This document shows positions 22,147 to 34,439 of a stretch of DNA of 64,000 nt, piece by piece (within the stretch, counting starts at the first letter, position 1; every line of letters begins with the position of its first letter). The stretch spans positions 63,154,099 through 63,218,098 of the forward strand of contig NC_133531.1 in NCBI RefSeq assembly GCF_048544455.1, given 5' to 3'. Under the pieces are notes generated by a model. That model was not told the DNA's origin. It saw nothing but the letters and a program-made list of their open reading frames with translations, and searched no databases. The DNA comes from Silene latifolia. Its lineage: Eukaryota; Streptophyta; Magnoliopsida; Caryophyllales; Caryophyllaceae. The position numbers and the translations under genes were made by a program.

Positions 22147-24025
22147 TCGGTTTTGGTATCCGCAAGTTGAGGCGTTCTGTATCTCGGCTTTCCTCGACCA
22201 GGTCTAGGGAGGCTCTTAGACCTTCCTCATTTTCAACCGGGTTAAAGGTGGTCGTTCTGAATGTCGGCACCGTTGCCTCAATAGGCAGGACTGCTTCGGA
22301 TCCGTAGACTAAGTGGAATGGACTGTACCCCGTTGCTTCTTTCTCCGTGGTCCGGAGGGACCACAGGACGCCGGGTAGTTCATCGGCCCATCTTCCCTTT
22401 AGGTCTTCAACTGTCTTCTTCAAACCGTTGAGGATTGTTTTATTGGCCACCTCCGCCTGTCCGTTGCTCTGTGGGTGGCAGACGGAGGAGTATGCAAATT
22501 TGATGCCAAGTTCTTCCAACCAGTTCATTATTGTGTCACTCCAAAACTCTCGGCCGTGGTCGAATACCATGACTTGGGGTAACCCAAAACGAGTTATGAC
22601 ATTTTCCCAGATTACCTTTCTTACGGCCGTCGTGGTCTTGGCAGGTACCGCTACAGCTTCAACCCATTTGGTGAAGTAGTCAACGGCGACGATCAAGTAC
22701 TTTCTTCCTCCGGAAGCCGTTGGAAATGGCCCTAGTAGATCCATCCCCCACTGTGCAAAAGGAAGGGGATTAAGTACCGGTTGCAGGTCTCGGGAAGGTG
22801 CATGTATCACCGGAGCATGCATTTGACAGTTGTTGCACCTTTTGGTTTTGGCTCTGGAATCTTCAAGCATGGTGGGCCAGAAGTAGCCGGCTCGGAGAGC
22901 TTTTTGGGCTAGTGTTCTTGCCCCCATGTGATGGCCACAGATGCCTTCGTGAATTTCAGTCAGTATTAGCTCCGCGTCGGCTGGGCCGACACATTTCAAG
23001 AGTGGCCTTATCACGGACCTCCTGTATAATTCTCCTTCAAACACCAAGTACCTTGCTGCGATCCTCTTTATCTTCTGTGAGAGACTGCGGTCCTCTGGTA
23101 ATTCGTTCATCAGTTTGTACTTCATTATCGGAGTCATCCACGTCGTCTCGGCCTCTATGTCGCCCACCATGCCGACGGTCTCAGTAATGCTTTTGGCATT
23201 CCTGATGTCCACCAAAGCACGGTTCGACCGACATTCTTGATGGTTGAACGGCAAGCTTTGAGAGAGCGTCGGCTCGGTTGTTCTCGGACACACGGGAATG
23301 CATTGTATCCGAAAAGATTTCAATTTTGAAGTGTCGCCTTTTACCCTTTCCAGGTATCTTACCATCCCGTCGTCTCGAGTCTCGTACTCTCCTCTGATTT
23401 GATTAGCCACTAAAAGTGAATCTGTCTTTAAAATGATGTGCTCTGCCCCGGCGGCCCTAGCTATCTCGACTCCGGTTATCACGGCCTCGTATTCAGATTC
23501 GTTGTTTGAGGCCGAGAAGGTAAATTTCAAGGCGTACTCAAACTCGTCCCCGTTTGGGCTGATGATAAGGATGCTGGCTCCTGAGCTGTTCGCTGTGGAG
23601 GACCCGTCGGTGTATACTTCCCATACTCCAGGGTTTTGCTCTTCTTGGTATGTGCACTCGCCCAGGAAATCTGCAAGTGCCTGCCCCTTTATCGAGGGCC
23701 TCAGCTTGTATTGAATGCCGAAGCCGGATAGCTCTACTGCCCATTTGATGAGCCTGCCGGATTGCTCAAATTTTTCCAATGCTTTCTCCAACGGCTGGTC
23801 GGTTAAGACCGTCACGGGATGTGCGTCGAAGTAGGGTTTCAGTTTCCTTGCGGCGGCGACGACGACAAAGGCTGCTTTTTCAATAAGCGGGTAATTTCTC
23901 TCGGCGGGCAACAACGTATGGCTGACAAAGTAGATTGGGTGCTGCGGCTTGTCCTCTTCTCTGACGATTACGGCACTGACCGTGGCCGAGGTAACTGCTA
24001 TGTACAGATATAGCGTCTCCCCCAA
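22147..24025 (-). pseudogene. Tat pol: RNase H, archaeal-type RNase H, integrase
   Basis: The long frame (660 codons, its end overlapping the next segment) opens in the gypsy RNase H (YLYIAVTSATVSAVIVRE; YFVSHTLLPAERNYP). A second RNase H follows, starting WEVYTDGSS with SEYEAVITGVEIA and LKTDSLLVANQI; this duplicated RNase H marks the Tat lineage. The integrase has the HHCC zinc region (about 23030-22810), the core Asp in QWGMDLLGPFP, the second Asp in FDHGREF, and the Glu in SNGQAEV. Together these copy the element RNA into DNA and insert it. Confidence 0.88.
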
Positions 24026-24883
24026 AGATCGGCTGGACGGGGTTGGGAGAGTCGAAGATGAGCTTCGGTTGCTTGAAAGCGTGCTCGCTCCTCCCCCAGC
24101 TGAAGTCTTTATTCCCCTTCAACACCTTGAAGAATGGGGTGCTCTTGTCGGCTGACCGAGAGATGAAACGGGCTAGAGCCGCCATCCTCCCGGTCAGCAT
24201 CATAACCTCTTTTCGATTCCTCGGCTCCCGGCAGTCTAGGATTGCTTGGACTTTGTCCGGATTGGCATCAATTCCCCCGGCGCCGACAAGTACGCCGAGG
24301 AACTTACCTGCCCGGACACCGAAGTTGCATTTCATTGGGTTGAGCTTCATCTTGTATTTTCTTAGTGAACAAAATGTCTCGTGTAAATCGGCTAAGTGCT
24401 CGCTGTCAGACTTGCTTTTTACAATAGCATCGTCGACGTAAGCCTCAATGTTTTGCCCTTTTTTATTTTGGAACACTTTGTCCACCAGCCTTGTGTAAGT
24501 TGCGCCGGCGTTCTTCAAACCAAACGACATCATTTTATACATGTATGTGCCGTTAGCGGTGATGAATGCGCATTTAGGCATGTCTTCCTCGGCCATGAAT
24601 ACCGATGATACCTCGAGAAGGCGTCCAGCAGGCTCAGCATAGTGTAGCCTGCCGTCGCGTCAATTAAACTATCTATTCGAGGCAAGGGATAGCAATCTTT
24701 GGGGCATGCTTTATTAAGATTGGTAAAATCTACATACATCCTCCACGCCCCCGACGACTTCCTCACCATTACAACATTAGCTAACCACTCAGGATAAGTA
24801 CAAGGCATGATAAAGCCCGCCGCCAGTAATTTATCTACCTCGGCTTTGATGGCCTCATCCTTCTCTACCGAGGAGTTCCTCAT
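23880..24883 (-). pseudogene. Tat pol: reverse transcriptase
   Basis: Two overlapping frames carry the RT. The first (24883-24530) has VMVRKSSGAWRMYVDFTNLNKACPKD and PLPRIDSLID. The second (24596-23880) has MMSFGLKNAGATY and the active site AYVDDAIVKS. A frameshift near 24590 separates them, which breaks the enzyme. Upstream this frame follows protease. Confidence 0.85.
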
Positions 24884-25046
24884 CCTTTGCTTGACGGGCG
24901 AGCGGTGGGGAGTACGTTCGCCTTGTGAACAATTACCTCCGGCTCACGCCCGGCATCTCGGTCGCCGAGTAGGCGAAGACGTCTTTGTTTTTCCTCGCGG
25001 GTCAGGAGAGCGGCCCTGAATTTTGGCTCCAGGTTGACACCGATAG

Positions 25047-25806
25047 TCACGGTGCGCCCTGGGTCAATTTCCACCTCTTCGATCTCGCTCCCTCGACCAT
25101 GCCGACGGTTGAATCCATGAGGTCGCCCTCCTGTTGTAAGGATGGGCTCTTCCCCTTCTCTGACTTCTTTGCCACTTTGAGGGATTGCATGTTGCATCCT
25201 CTGGCAGATATCTGGACGTTGACCACCTCGTCCTTCTCGTCCTTGGAGACGAGCTTATGCGCTTCCCCCCGGTCCGAGACATACATCAGTGTCAGGGCCC
25301 GGATGGACATCACTGTGTCGGCCTCGCTCAGAGTGACTCGGCCTATGAGAACGTTGTAGGCGGACGAGCCGTCAATGACCACGAACTCAGCTAGGACATT
25401 CTTAGCCGCATTCCCCTCGCCGAACATCATTTGGAGTCCGATCGACCCTGGGGTACCAGGCCGGCCCGGAAAAGTCAGACAGTGGATTGGTGCGGGGGCT
25501 CAAGTCCTCGACTTTCGATCGAGGTTGAGAAAGCACTCCGAACATGATGTTCGTGTAGGCGCCTGTGTCAATCAGGCACCTCTTGACCAGGTGGTTGGAT
25601 ATGTCCAAGTAGACTACGAGTGGGTCGCTGTGAGGGGCGATGACTCCCTCGTAGTCCTTCCTTCCAATAGTCGTATCGGGGATGTTGGAAGCGGGGATCG
25701 CTGTTTTGGGCACAAAGTTGATGGCCTGATACAGCTCATTCAGGTGCCGTTTGTGCCCATGAGCGGACCCACCGTTCTCGTTGCCCCCGATGACAACATG
25801 GATCAC
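25047..25806 (-). pseudogene. Tat aspartic protease region
   Basis: The retropepsin active site reads LIDTGAYTNIMF (about 25575-25540), with the DTG triad intact. A second segment (25430-25047) has FVVIDGSSAYNVLIGR, the family's second conserved block. The two lie in different frames. The protease would cleave the gag-pol polyprotein. Confidence 0.75.
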
Positions 25807-25819
25807 TCATATCCGTTCA

Positions 25820-27330
25820 AAGACGGATTTCTTATTTGAACCGCCGGCATCAGTCTTTTGGCCTTTGGCGACATATTTGCCGAGGCTCCCCTTCCGGATC
25901 GGCTCTTCGATGGCATTCTTCGGATGCCGTGGTTGTCGATTAAGTGACCGGTGTGGCCGTGGTACTCACAAAAGATCGGCTCGTGTCACCGTCTCCTCTC
26001 TCGGCCGGGAGGCCTTTCCCACTTCGACCCTCGTTCTTGCTCGGGCGAAGACCTCGGCGCGCAGACACGACCACGGGGTGTGATCATTGTACCGCTTCGG
26101 TAGTACGTTTCGAACTCCCGCGCCCACCGAGTTCTCGTTTCTGGCGGACTGTCGCACCGTGACCTATTATTGTCACGGCGTCTTTCATCCGGTTGTCCTC
26201 CCGGTGGCTCTTACTCTCGAGTGCCGGCCTCGCCGGCCTACCTGTGTTTTGTGGTAGTCCTCCAGCTTTATGGCACGGTCGGCCATTTCCTCAAGCGGAG
26301 TCTAGGTTCGAGCCGCCGCACTTGATGAGCTCATTTTTTAAGTCTCCTCTCGGGAGGCCTTTCATCGTCGAAGGCCGCCGGTTCATTGCTCGGCTCACGA
26401 ATCTGGCCGAACCTTGGCGTCGAACCTCTTCACATAACTTCGGAGAGACTCGCCTCCCTCCTCGCCGATAGTCGGGAGGTCCGATGTCTCGACGGCCCTC
26501 CTCTTGTTGCAAGAATATTGGGCTAAAAATATGTCCCTTAGGTCGGCGTAATAAAGACACCGACCCATCGGGTAGCCCCTTGTACCAACTTTTGCCATCC
26601 CATGCAGTGTCGTTGGGAAGACTCGGCACCAAACCTCATCGGGTTGCTCCCATACCGACATGTAAGACTCGAAAGCCTCGGCGTGGTCGGTTGGGTCGCC
26701 TTCTCCTTTGTATGCTATGGGTGGCAACTTCAAACTTAGTCAAGATGGGGTCTCTAGGACGAGGCGCCGAGGGGTGTCGACCACGTGTCGAACGACACGC
26801 GGCGATTGGCTCCTCGCATCCCTAGTCCGGCTCCCCTCCCCGCGGCGGGAAGGGCTTCTTCTCCGACTCTGGTGAGTCGGGCTTCTTCTCCGACTCTGGT
26901 GAGTCGGACTTCTTTCACTCCTCCGGGGCGTGCCTCGTCGGTCTTTGCGGCGACGCCGTCCTCCGCGAGTGCGGGAAGGACTCGGGTTTACCACTAGCAC
27001 TCGGGGCTCCCGGCGTCTTGACAGGTCGGCTTCCCTAGTGCTCCGTTCAAGTTTCTGAGTCACATTTTGGGCCCTGGTCTCCTGGACGGGTTCCGCCGCT
27101 CTTGTCGGTGTGACAGTGTGAGTCGGCGTACTACCCATTAGGTCCGTAGTAGCTTCCGTTTCTTTTCGCATCAACCACATGTCCCATGATGGTGACCTGG
27201 TCGTGCGTGGCGTACAGACTGTATTATTGGCATCCGTACTCGGTTGAATTACTCGGCGGTGGAGGGTCGCAACCCTGAATTGTGGACGGTATCATCTTGG
27301 CGAATTCGGTTTCGTCGGTCACGAATATTT
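25820..27330 (-). pseudogene. Tat gag
   Basis: The N-terminal segment (27180-26740) is Arg/Ser/Pro-rich with duplicated THQSRRRSP units. The capsid-like Retrotrans_gag domain follows (26733-26291) with DPTDHAEAFESYM, WCRVFPTTLHG and ESLRSYVKRF. Frame changes occur near 26735 and 26630, and further fragments reach to about 25966. Gag would package the element RNA. Confidence 0.75.
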
Positions 27331-27429
27331 CTTCTTTGTTTCGACATCTTCTTAGCTTTTTGGGTGGGTTCTTGTTTTGTGTTGTTTTTTTTTTGTTTGG
27401 GAATGAATGTGACTAGCTTCTAGTATCTT

Positions 27430-27447
27430 TCCCCACAGACGGCGCCA
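27430..27447 (-). other. Primer binding site of the Tat element
   Basis: On the minus strand TGGCGCCGTCTGTGGGGA lies 2 bp inside the 5' LTR. It begins TGGCGCC, complementary to the CCA end of a tRNA whose last bases resemble plant tRNA-Asp. The inner bases do not match perfectly, so the primer identity is uncertain. Confidence 0.7.
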
Positions 27448-27449
27448 AT

Positions 27450-28038
27450 TGTTCCGGGTGTAATTCCAGAGCAGTTACTTGTTACCACCCGTGCTTGTAG
27501 AATGACGTCCCTGATTGAATCCTCCTTTTGGTCTCCTGAAACAATGAACAACCGGGGCTCGGCTTTGGCCGAGCGTACTCACTCCGACGCTCAAGTCAGT
27601 GGACTTAAAGAGATAAGTTGTTGTTACTTGGCGAAGTATATTTTGTAGAGAGATAAGGAAGATATTACCAGATGAATAGTGATTCTTAGGTTAAATTGTG
27701 GATCCTTTCCTCAATGAGGGTTGATGAGTATTTATAGACTTTCACCTTTTGTCACGTAGTGGCCAAGTGGCCAAGTGGCTAGCAGGTGGAAAGACCGTTC
27801 TACCCTCGGCCGAGGGGCCCATGGCAGGCCGGCGGGCCCTGTTGACTCGCCGCCGAGGGGTCTTGGATATGAGTTCGCGGATATGTGCCCCGGCTGGCTA
27901 GTTGTCCCAGCCGAGACCCAAGAGACAGGCCGACGGGATGCGTCGGTTAGGCTGTCTAAGTCGTTGACTTGCTTGTGGATATCTTTGACCTTGCTCAATA
28001 TGTTGACTCGGTCAGCGGGTGCAGAATATGCCCCATCA
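27450..28038 (-). repeat. 5' LTR of Tat element (right)
   Basis: It is 589 bp and nearly identical to 17274-17864. It is followed by the right target duplication GTAAG (28039-28043). As the element's 5' LTR it should hold the promoter for gag-pol. Confidence 0.92.
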
Positions 28039-28043
28039 GTAAG

Positions 28044-28505
28044 TTTTAAAGTTAAAACTTCTAGTTCTTCAAATAAAGTACTTTGTATGAGATAAGAGTG
28101 TGTGAATTAAAACCAATAATTCTTAGTTTAAAAATCCAAGTTTTCAAATTAAAAATACGACTATTTAACTTAAAACAATTAGTAGTAAAAAAATAGAAAT
28201 CATATTTTCATCACCAACACTATCGCTTCTATGATCAAAACTCACACCTACTTGTTGGAGATCGGCGTCACCGACTCACTGTGGATGTCGACGTTCGTCT
28301 ACCTTTTGTGTTGGTTGATTGGGGAAAGGGAAAGTCAATTGGCGGAGGTAGTGGGCGAGTAAGCGGGCTGGTGGTTGGGTGAGTGGCTGGTTGTAGTTGT
28401 AGTGGCCGGCAGGAGTGAGGATTGCGTAACTGATGGGAGGAAGGCAGTTTTGGTCGAGGAACATGGGAAACAGTGAATGTCACAGGGCTTGATTATAGAG
28501 TATAA
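28044..28505. other. Host DNA between the Tat element and the MULE MITE
   Basis: AT-rich DNA, then G/T-rich DNA (28270-28470). No supported gene. Confidence 0.4.
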
Positions 28506-28515
28506 ATTTATAATT

Positions 28516-29200
28516 CGGGGAAGTGGTGATTTAGCCCTATAACTCTTTAAAATTGTGAAATTAAGCCCCATAACTCTCAATTAGAGTAATTTAGCCCCAA
28601 TACTTATACATAAAGTGAAATTTGGCCCCAATTCAAATTGTATCTAATATCTCCCTTGAAATCAATATCTCGTCAATTTCTCCTCAAAGCAGTAGCAGTC
28701 ATAAGCAAACACTCTCATATCTGACATGTCTATATATTAAACAACCATATTATATACCAACACAAATTCTCACTTTAGACGGACATTTTCCGTCAAAAAG
28801 TCATGTAGACAGATAATAGTGTCACCACTTCTCTCACTTGCATTTTGTGAGAGGGTCACTGTCTATAGCTTTAGATGGATATTGTCCGTCTACAATGAGA
28901 CGGATTGATATACCGACTAATGAACATAAATATTTCTCTAATTAATCTAACTTAGTAACAAAATAAGACGATTTAAATGATAATAACAAGAATATATTAC
29001 CTTTTGAGTAAGGTAAGATTAGATTGGGGTAGAAATTGAGGTTTAGCTATTGAGATTTTGAGGAGAATTTGGTGAGATTTTGAATTGGGGCCAAATTGCA
29101 CTTTTTGTATAAGTAATGGAGCTAAATTACTCCAATTGAGAGTTATGAGGCTTAATTTCACAATTGTAAAGAGTTATGAGGCTAAATCATCACTTCTCGG
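28516..29200. mobile_element. MULE-type MITE with long terminal inverted repeats, 685 bp
   Basis: The left end CGGGGAAGTGGTGATTTAGCC is inverted at the right end (reading CCGAGAAGTGATGATTTAGCC). Homology of the two arms continues for about 120 bp. The duplication ATTTATAATT (28506-28515 and 29201-29210; a following C also matches) flanks it, which fits the 9-11-bp target sites of Mutator-like elements. No transposase is inside. It ends 270 bp upstream of the SF1 start codon. Confidence 0.85.
28769..28899. mobile_element. Small MITE nested in the MULE MITE
   Basis: The left end CTCACTTTAGACGGACATTT is inverted at the right end as CTCATTGTAGACGGACAATA. The element is about 131 bp, with a further internal inverted CTCACTTGC/CAAAATG-type fold. 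No clear target duplication was found. Confidence 0.5.
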
Positions 29201-29307
29201 ATTTATAATTCATCTTAATGGACTAATATCTCTTATTGGACTCGTCCTATCCTACATAACGGTCCTACAGAAGAGTAGCTGAATATTGTGCCCATCAAAT
29301 GAAGTTA

Positions 29308-29324
29308 GCCCAGCTGAGCTGGGC
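29308..29324. promoter_or_regulatory. GCCCAGCT-G-AGCTGGGC palindrome in the SF1 promoter
   Basis: A 17-bp dyad lies about 55 bp upstream of the TATA box. It includes TGGGCC/GGCCCA-type sequence, resembling site II (TCP-bound) elements common in promoters of plant housekeeping genes. Role inferred. Confidence 0.5.
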
Positions 29325-29378
29325 CACACAATCCTTTTCGTTTTCATATCGGTTTTCATAGCCGCCCCTTTTCCTACT

Positions 29379-29386
29379 ATAAAAAC
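29379..29386 (+). promoter_or_regulatory. TATA box of the SF1 gene
   Basis: ACTATAAAAACC lies 100 bp upstream of the ATG at 29479. The intervening leader is C/T-rich. Confidence 0.6.
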
Positions 29387-29478
29387 CATAACCTGATTAA
29401 AATCATTCAACCTAATTTCCCCAATTTTGAACTCTTTCTCCAGATTTCCCAGTTTTCACTCCTTCATCCACAACCACC

Positions 29479-31485
29479 ATGGAACCTCAAACTCTCTCTG
29501 AATCCCTACCTCCTCTTTCATCTTCCCCATCTCAATTAGATCCCCCTTCTTCCCTTCCCCAAACCCTAGATTCAAATCCCCCTCTAAATCATCAAAACGG
29601 CAACACGACGGTACTATCCGCTGTAAGCGGCGGCGCTACTACGACAACTGACAACCAGAATCCTCAATCCGGCGGAGAAGAGGAGACCACGAGCAAACGC
29701 CGCAAGCGCCGCAGCCGGTGGGATCCGCCTCCGTCAGAAGCTCCTGATTCCGGCAACGACACCAGCGGAACTGGTCGAAAGAGAAAGTCACGGTGGGCCG
29801 ACGATGAACCCAAACCTGTCATACAATTACCCGATTTCATGGGTGGTATCGAATTCGATCCCGAAGTTCAAGCTCTTAATTCCAGATTACTTGAAATCAG
29901 CCGGAAGTTACAGTCCGGTTTACCACTAGATGATAGACCGGAAGGCGCGAGATCCCCATCACCTGAACCGGTTTACGATAACATGGGTATTAGAGTTAAT
30001 ACACGAGAGTATCGCGCTCGCGAGAGGTTGAACCGGGAAAGACAAGAGATAATAAGTGAGATTATTAAGAAAAACCCGGCATTTAAACCGCCGGCGGATT
30101 ACCGGCCTCCGAAACGATACAAGAAGCTTTATATCCCGCAGAAGGAATATCCTGGTTATAATTTCATTGGGTTGATAATCGGGCCGAGGGGGAACACACA
30201 GAAACGTATGGAGAAAGAAACCGGGGCGAAAATCGTGATTAGGGGAAAGGGGAGTGTGAAAGAAGGGAGATTTCAACAGAAGCAGAACTCGAAACCTGAC
30301 CCGAGTGAGAACGAGGATTTACACGTGTTGGTGGAGGCGGATACGCAGGAGGCAGTGGACGCGGCGGCAGGGATGGTTGAGAAGTTGTTACAGCCTGTAG
30401 ATGAGGTGTTGAATGAGCATAAGAGGCAGCAACTTAGGGAGCTAGCTGCATTGAATGGAACAATTAGAGATGAGGAGTTTTGTAGAGTGTGCGGCGAGGC
30501 GGGGCATAGACAGTATGCTTGTCCCTCGAGATTGACGACGTTTAAAAGTGATGTGTTGTGTAAGATTTGTGGTGATGGTGGTCACCCTACTATTGATTGT
30601 CCTGTTAAGGGTACCACTGGTAAGAAGATGGATGATGAGTATAAGAACTTTTTGGCTGAGTTGGGTGGCGGTCCGGGAACTGAGGAGGGCTCGGGTGGCG
30701 GCGGTGGTGGGAGTAGTCATCCGGGGTTGGGGTTGAATGTGGGTAAGGGTAGTAGCAAGGAACTTGATGAGACCAATTTGTACATTGGGTATCTGCCCCC
30801 GAATCTTGAGGATGAGGGTTTGATAAGCTATTTTTCGGCTTTTGGGGAGATTGTAATGGCTAAGGTTATTAAAGATCGTGGTAGTAATATTAGTAAAGGT
30901 TATGGGTTTGTTAAGTATGCCAATGTTGAACAGGCTAATGCTGCTATTGCTGGTATGAATGGCAAGAGTATTGATGGTAGGACGATTGCGGTCCGGGTTG
31001 CTGGCAGACTGCCTCAACCAGCTCCGCCTTCGTCTCAGCCTCCTTCTGGCCCTCCAGCGCCTTACTCAGGTCCAGTAACATACCCGTCTCAGCAGTACCA
31101 ATCTGGTGGCCCTTACGGGGCTCCTGTCCCGTGGGGTCCACCTCCTCCGTATGGTGCATACCCTCCTCCACCACCTGGTTCAGGTTATTACCCCCCACCA
31201 CCACCACTACCGTCTTATGCTCTGCCACCGGGCGATCCTTATGGTGGTTCTCCTGCCTCTATGGCCCCTCCTCCCCCACCTTCGTATTTAGGGTCGTCTT
31301 ATGCGTACCAGCCTTATTATGGGGCACCGCCACCTCCCCCTCCTCCATCCACAGATCAACCACAGGTATTGGCAAATGTGCCTTGGGCATCCAATCCTGT
31401 TCCGCCATTATCTGCTCCTGCTGCAGAGCAAGCTGCTCAGGGAGCTGATGCCGAGTATGAGAAGTTCATGGCAGAGATGAAATGA
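29479..31485 (+). CDS. SF1: Splicing factor SF1 / branchpoint-binding protein homologue
   Basis: A single 668-codon exon with all SF1 domains in order. There are two U2AF-ligand-like motifs with Trp in a basic context (KRRKRRSRW at about 73; RKRKSRW at about 100). A helix-hairpin region with the SPSP motif (about 158-161) follows. The KH domain with the GPRG loop (about 215-310) binds the branch-point RNA. Two CCHC knuckles, [14 protein letters not shown] (about 335) and [14 protein letters not shown] (about 361), come next, then an RRM (about 433-510; [15 protein letters not shown]) present in plant SF1 but not animal SF1. The tail is Pro/Tyr/Gly-rich. The protein recognises the branch point with U2AF during early spliceosome assembly in the nucleus. 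Intact from the first ATG after the TATA box. The absence of introns in the CDS is not taken as a sign of retrocopying, because a plausible promoter is present. Confidence 0.95.
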   Translation: MEPQTLSESLPPLSSSPSQLDPPSSLPQTLDSNPPLNHQNGNTTVLSAVSGGATTTTDNQNPQSGGEEETTSKRRKRRSRWDPPPSEAPDSGNDTSGTGRKRKSRWADDEPKPVIQLPDFMGGIEFDPEVQALNSRLLEISRKLQSGLPLDDRPEGARSPSPEPVYDNMGIRVNTREYRARERLNRERQEIISEIIKKNPAFKPPADYRPPKRYKKLYIPQKEYPGYNFIGLIIGPRGNTQKRMEKETGAKIVIRGKGSVKEGRFQQKQNSKPDPSENEDLHVLVEADTQEAVDAAAGMVEKLLQPVDEVLNEHKRQQLRELAALNGTIRDEEFCRVCGEAGHRQYACPSRLTTFKSDVLCKICGDGGHPTIDCPVKGTTGKKMDDEYKNFLAELGGGPGTEEGSGGGGGGSSHPGLGLNVGKGSSKELDETNLYIGYLPPNLEDEGLISYFSAFGEIVMAKVIKDRGSNISKGYGFVKYANVEQANAAIAGMNGKSIDGRTIAVRVAGRLPQPAPPSSQPPSGPPAPYSGPVTYPSQQYQSGGPYGAPVPWGPPPPYGAYPPPPPGSGYYPPPPPLPSYALPPGDPYGGSPASMAPPPPPSYLGSSYAYQPYYGAPPPPPPPSTDQPQVLANVPWASNPVPPLSAPAAEQAAQGADAEYEKFMAEMK

Positions 31486-32085
31486 TTTTGTTTATTGTTT
31501 CTAATCTTGCCTTGCATAGAGGTATGGGCTCTCATCTTTGTATCTTCCCCATCATGTTTTTTTGCTAATCATTACACTGTTGTTAGCCTTTTTAATTTAT
31601 ATTAACGTGCTGACGGTTGTTTCATTTTGATGTAGCTTGTTGGACAATATGATTGAAAATTTAGCTTTGGTTTTGGGAATGGTGCAACTATGGGTATGGA
31701 ACTTTCACCAAGGGGAGGGGTTCTTAGTTGTAGCTGCAGATTTTGATAGTTTATCTTATCTTTTTTTAATACCTACAATTACCGATTTACATTTGAGAAA
31801 TTTGAATACGGAAGTTCTTACTTAGTAGAATAGTAGTATGAAATTTATTAATCTATATAGCTCATAAACTCCAATAAGTGAGAACATGAGTGCACATAAA
31901 TTCTTGAGCCAGATAACCGAGTTCCCTATAAGCAGAACATTAGGATGGCATAATCCAGTTGGCTGTTTTTGTATGACAATGGTGAAGCCTACGCAGGGCT
32001 TATATCGGGTCTGTGGGGGTGTAAATGTGATTATGTTTATGGCAAAATTTGTGCACATGAGCCTTGTTATTGAATAATAAGGTTC
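31486..32085 (+). other. SF1 3' UTR with possible UTR intron
   Basis: After the stop, AGAG/GTATGGGC (about 31522) and TTTTGATGTAG (about 31635) could bound a 3'-UTR intron of about 115 bp. AATAATAAGG at 32074 is a candidate poly(A) signal. No further CDS. Confidence 0.4.
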
Positions 32086-34430
32086 AAAGGTTTAAAGAAA
32101 ATGCAAATTCTCAAAACAGATGATTTCACATAGTTTTTTGTGAAACCGCTTCATTTACACACAAATCCACTATTGACCATTATACAAAGTTATAATGGCT
32201 AATCTCACAATTTCTTATGTGACTCAACCTCACTAGACCATGGTTTAGAAACGGGTGAAACGTGAGGCGCTCAAAGGTGATGAGTACCTGAGGCGACTAG
32301 GTGCTAGCCGCACGCCCCTTAAATACAAGGCACACTGTTTTTTGCGAACAAATTTGTAATTTCAAGATAAATTGTTGCTTAAGAGTACTCTTTGTTTTTA
32401 TTATCTTGGGGGGTGACGTGTATTATGCGTTTGGATAGAAAAAAGTAGGCAACAGGAGGGGAAGGGAGGGAAGGGAAAAGGGAGGTGGAATGAAACCAAT
32501 GAGTTTCTCTCCAAATATTTTCTTTGTTGGTGGAATAGTGACCGACCTTGGGGGGAAGGGGGAATGAATCCCTCCAAATCCCTCTCTTCCATTGCTCTTC
32601 AACCTTATATGCCAACAAGCAAGGAGTCTTGTATCCCTCACTCCCCCTCCCTTCCCTTGCCCTTAGAAATCTCCCACCGAAAGAAGCCATAAAGTTGTTA
32701 AAGCGGGTATATTGTGGGAAATGGAAGGGCGTACTTTTTGAAACTGAGCACTAGACTAACCAAATGATTAAAACTCACATTTATCTTAAAAACTTCTACC
32801 TTTGGTCACTTGGTCTGATAGGAAAGTTTCTCTCCCTAATTGATTTCATGATTTCTGACATCTTGACATTTTTCATGTTTTTGGTCACTTCAATCTTTGA
32901 AGCTTAATGGGGACTTCTCAGCTTCTGCTGTCTGGCATTGGTAGTCCTTTATTGCTGTCTGCTTTGGTAGATCCAATGTCACATGTTGTATTTGAATAAT
33001 AAAAAAAAGCTACTTCATACATCTATATTCCTATGCATTCTACTTGTTATATTCTTCTTTCGTCTGCTAACCCCTTTCATTGTTATTTTTGTAATATCTT
33101 GACAGGCATCATGTTTCTTGGAGCTCTTGTGAACCTGATTACTTACGTTTTGCCATGACTTGTTGGAAGTTTAGGACTCACCTCTTTAACCTTGCTGTAC
33201 TGTTGTGACATTTGCAGAGACAAGGGAATGATACAAGCTGTGACATCTGCTTTCGCCGTTTATTTGAGTACCGGTTCCGAATTTATTATTTTAATGTTTT
33301 CTCCTGCAGGTCTCTTTAGTCGAAGTCCATGGCATCCTCGGACATGCTTTCCTTTTGCTTTCATATTTCTTCTGTTCTCAAAATACCTATTATATAAGAT
33401 GCTGCTCATGTTTGTATTTTGTCTCAGTTAACCTTAGATGATTTTTTCTTTAGCATTTGTGTGAACTCTTAGCTCATCCTCTGATTATATTACTATATTA
33501 CCATATGCTTTTTTTGTATTGATTTTACACTATAACCACAGCAGGCAAAAGCTGACCCAAAACTCTGAGTAAACCCACCCGACCCGACACATCTGAAATC
33601 CGTACATGAATAGCCCGACCCCATGGCTAGCTCTACTGGTGACCTTAGGCCTGTCTGATGATATTTCATGAGCCTTTGATGCCTCAATCAGGTAGTGCTT
33701 GATAATTTCATATGAATATTTGATGTTCTAATATCGGCGTTCAGGTGTTTAATTGCTTAAGCAGTTTTGGCAAGATGAATTTCAGCAGGATGCTGCCTTT
33801 TAGCTGATAAGTTGAGTTGTTAACTTGTTACTTTGTGGGAATTTTGTGCCTGCTAACCCTGATTTTGTCCAACTCTAGATTCCTTGATGATGATTGTTAC
33901 TAATATTATAGTTGCAGAAGTTTGAAGTTGGGCTAGTCCCTTTAATGGGTGTAATGAAGTGGTAGGAGTTGAGGTAAGAACATTAGAAGTTTCAATGTTC
34001 CAACATTTGGCAGGAATGCAAGTACTGATTATGGGTTAATGGCTCACTTTGATTGAGGGTAGTTGTTAAGGGAGCAATATATGTCAAAACAAATGTGAAA
34101 AATGTAGGAATTCTGGTGAAGAGAAAATGAAAATGTGATGAAAAGAAAATCGAGGGGGCAGGGGTAGGAAAATTTTTTTCACGAGTATTGCACTACATTT
34201 TGTGTATGGGTAATTGGTATGTTCAATTCTTTCCCCTGAAGGCCTGAACCCATATGAGAAATCATTGAAGAAGGAATTGACAGGACGCCGGGGTCAGTTG
34301 ATTGTGGCGGGTCTATAATTGGTCGTAGGTCGGTTTAGATTTGTGCCTGGTCGTTGTTTGGTTGGTCATCATCGAGTGACAAGGTTGATTTTGGTACAGA
34401 TCATTTTCAGGTAAAGTAACATACAATTTT
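32086..34430. other. Intergenic DNA downstream of SF1
   Basis: No intact gene. A candidate MITE at about 32420-32700 has GGGAGGGAAGGG near its left side and CCCTCCCTTCCC near its right side, in the style of plant GGGAGGGAAGG foldbacks. Other parts are T-rich with short frames only. Confidence 0.4.
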
Positions 34431-34439
34431 ATGGGTAAT

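Larger units (their letters stand above)
17274..28038 (-). mobile_element. Tat-type Ty3/gypsy element with antisense extra gene (10.8 kb)
   Basis: Two near-identical LTRs (591 and 589 bp, TGTTCC...CATCA) are flanked by GTAAG at 17269-17273 and 28039-28043. On the minus strand the order is PBS, gag, protease, RT, RNase H, a second (archaeal-type) RNase H, and integrase. Beyond pol comes a gene on the opposite strand. A dual RNase H and extra ORFs are published features of the Tat lineage. LTR differences, about ten by eye over 590 bp, indicate a fairly recent insertion. Gag, protease, RT and the extra gene's first exon carry frameshifts, so the copy is not autonomous. Confidence 0.88.

Noticed and set aside
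29479-31485. SF1 as a processed retrocopy because the CDS has no intron
   Set aside because: All domains are intact, a TATA box and a promoter palindrome precede it, and no poly(A) tail or flanking duplication is visible.
32379-32754. Several short frames on both strands
   Set aside because: They come from a GGGAGGGAAGGG/CCCTCCCTTCCC foldback-like stretch with no coding signature.
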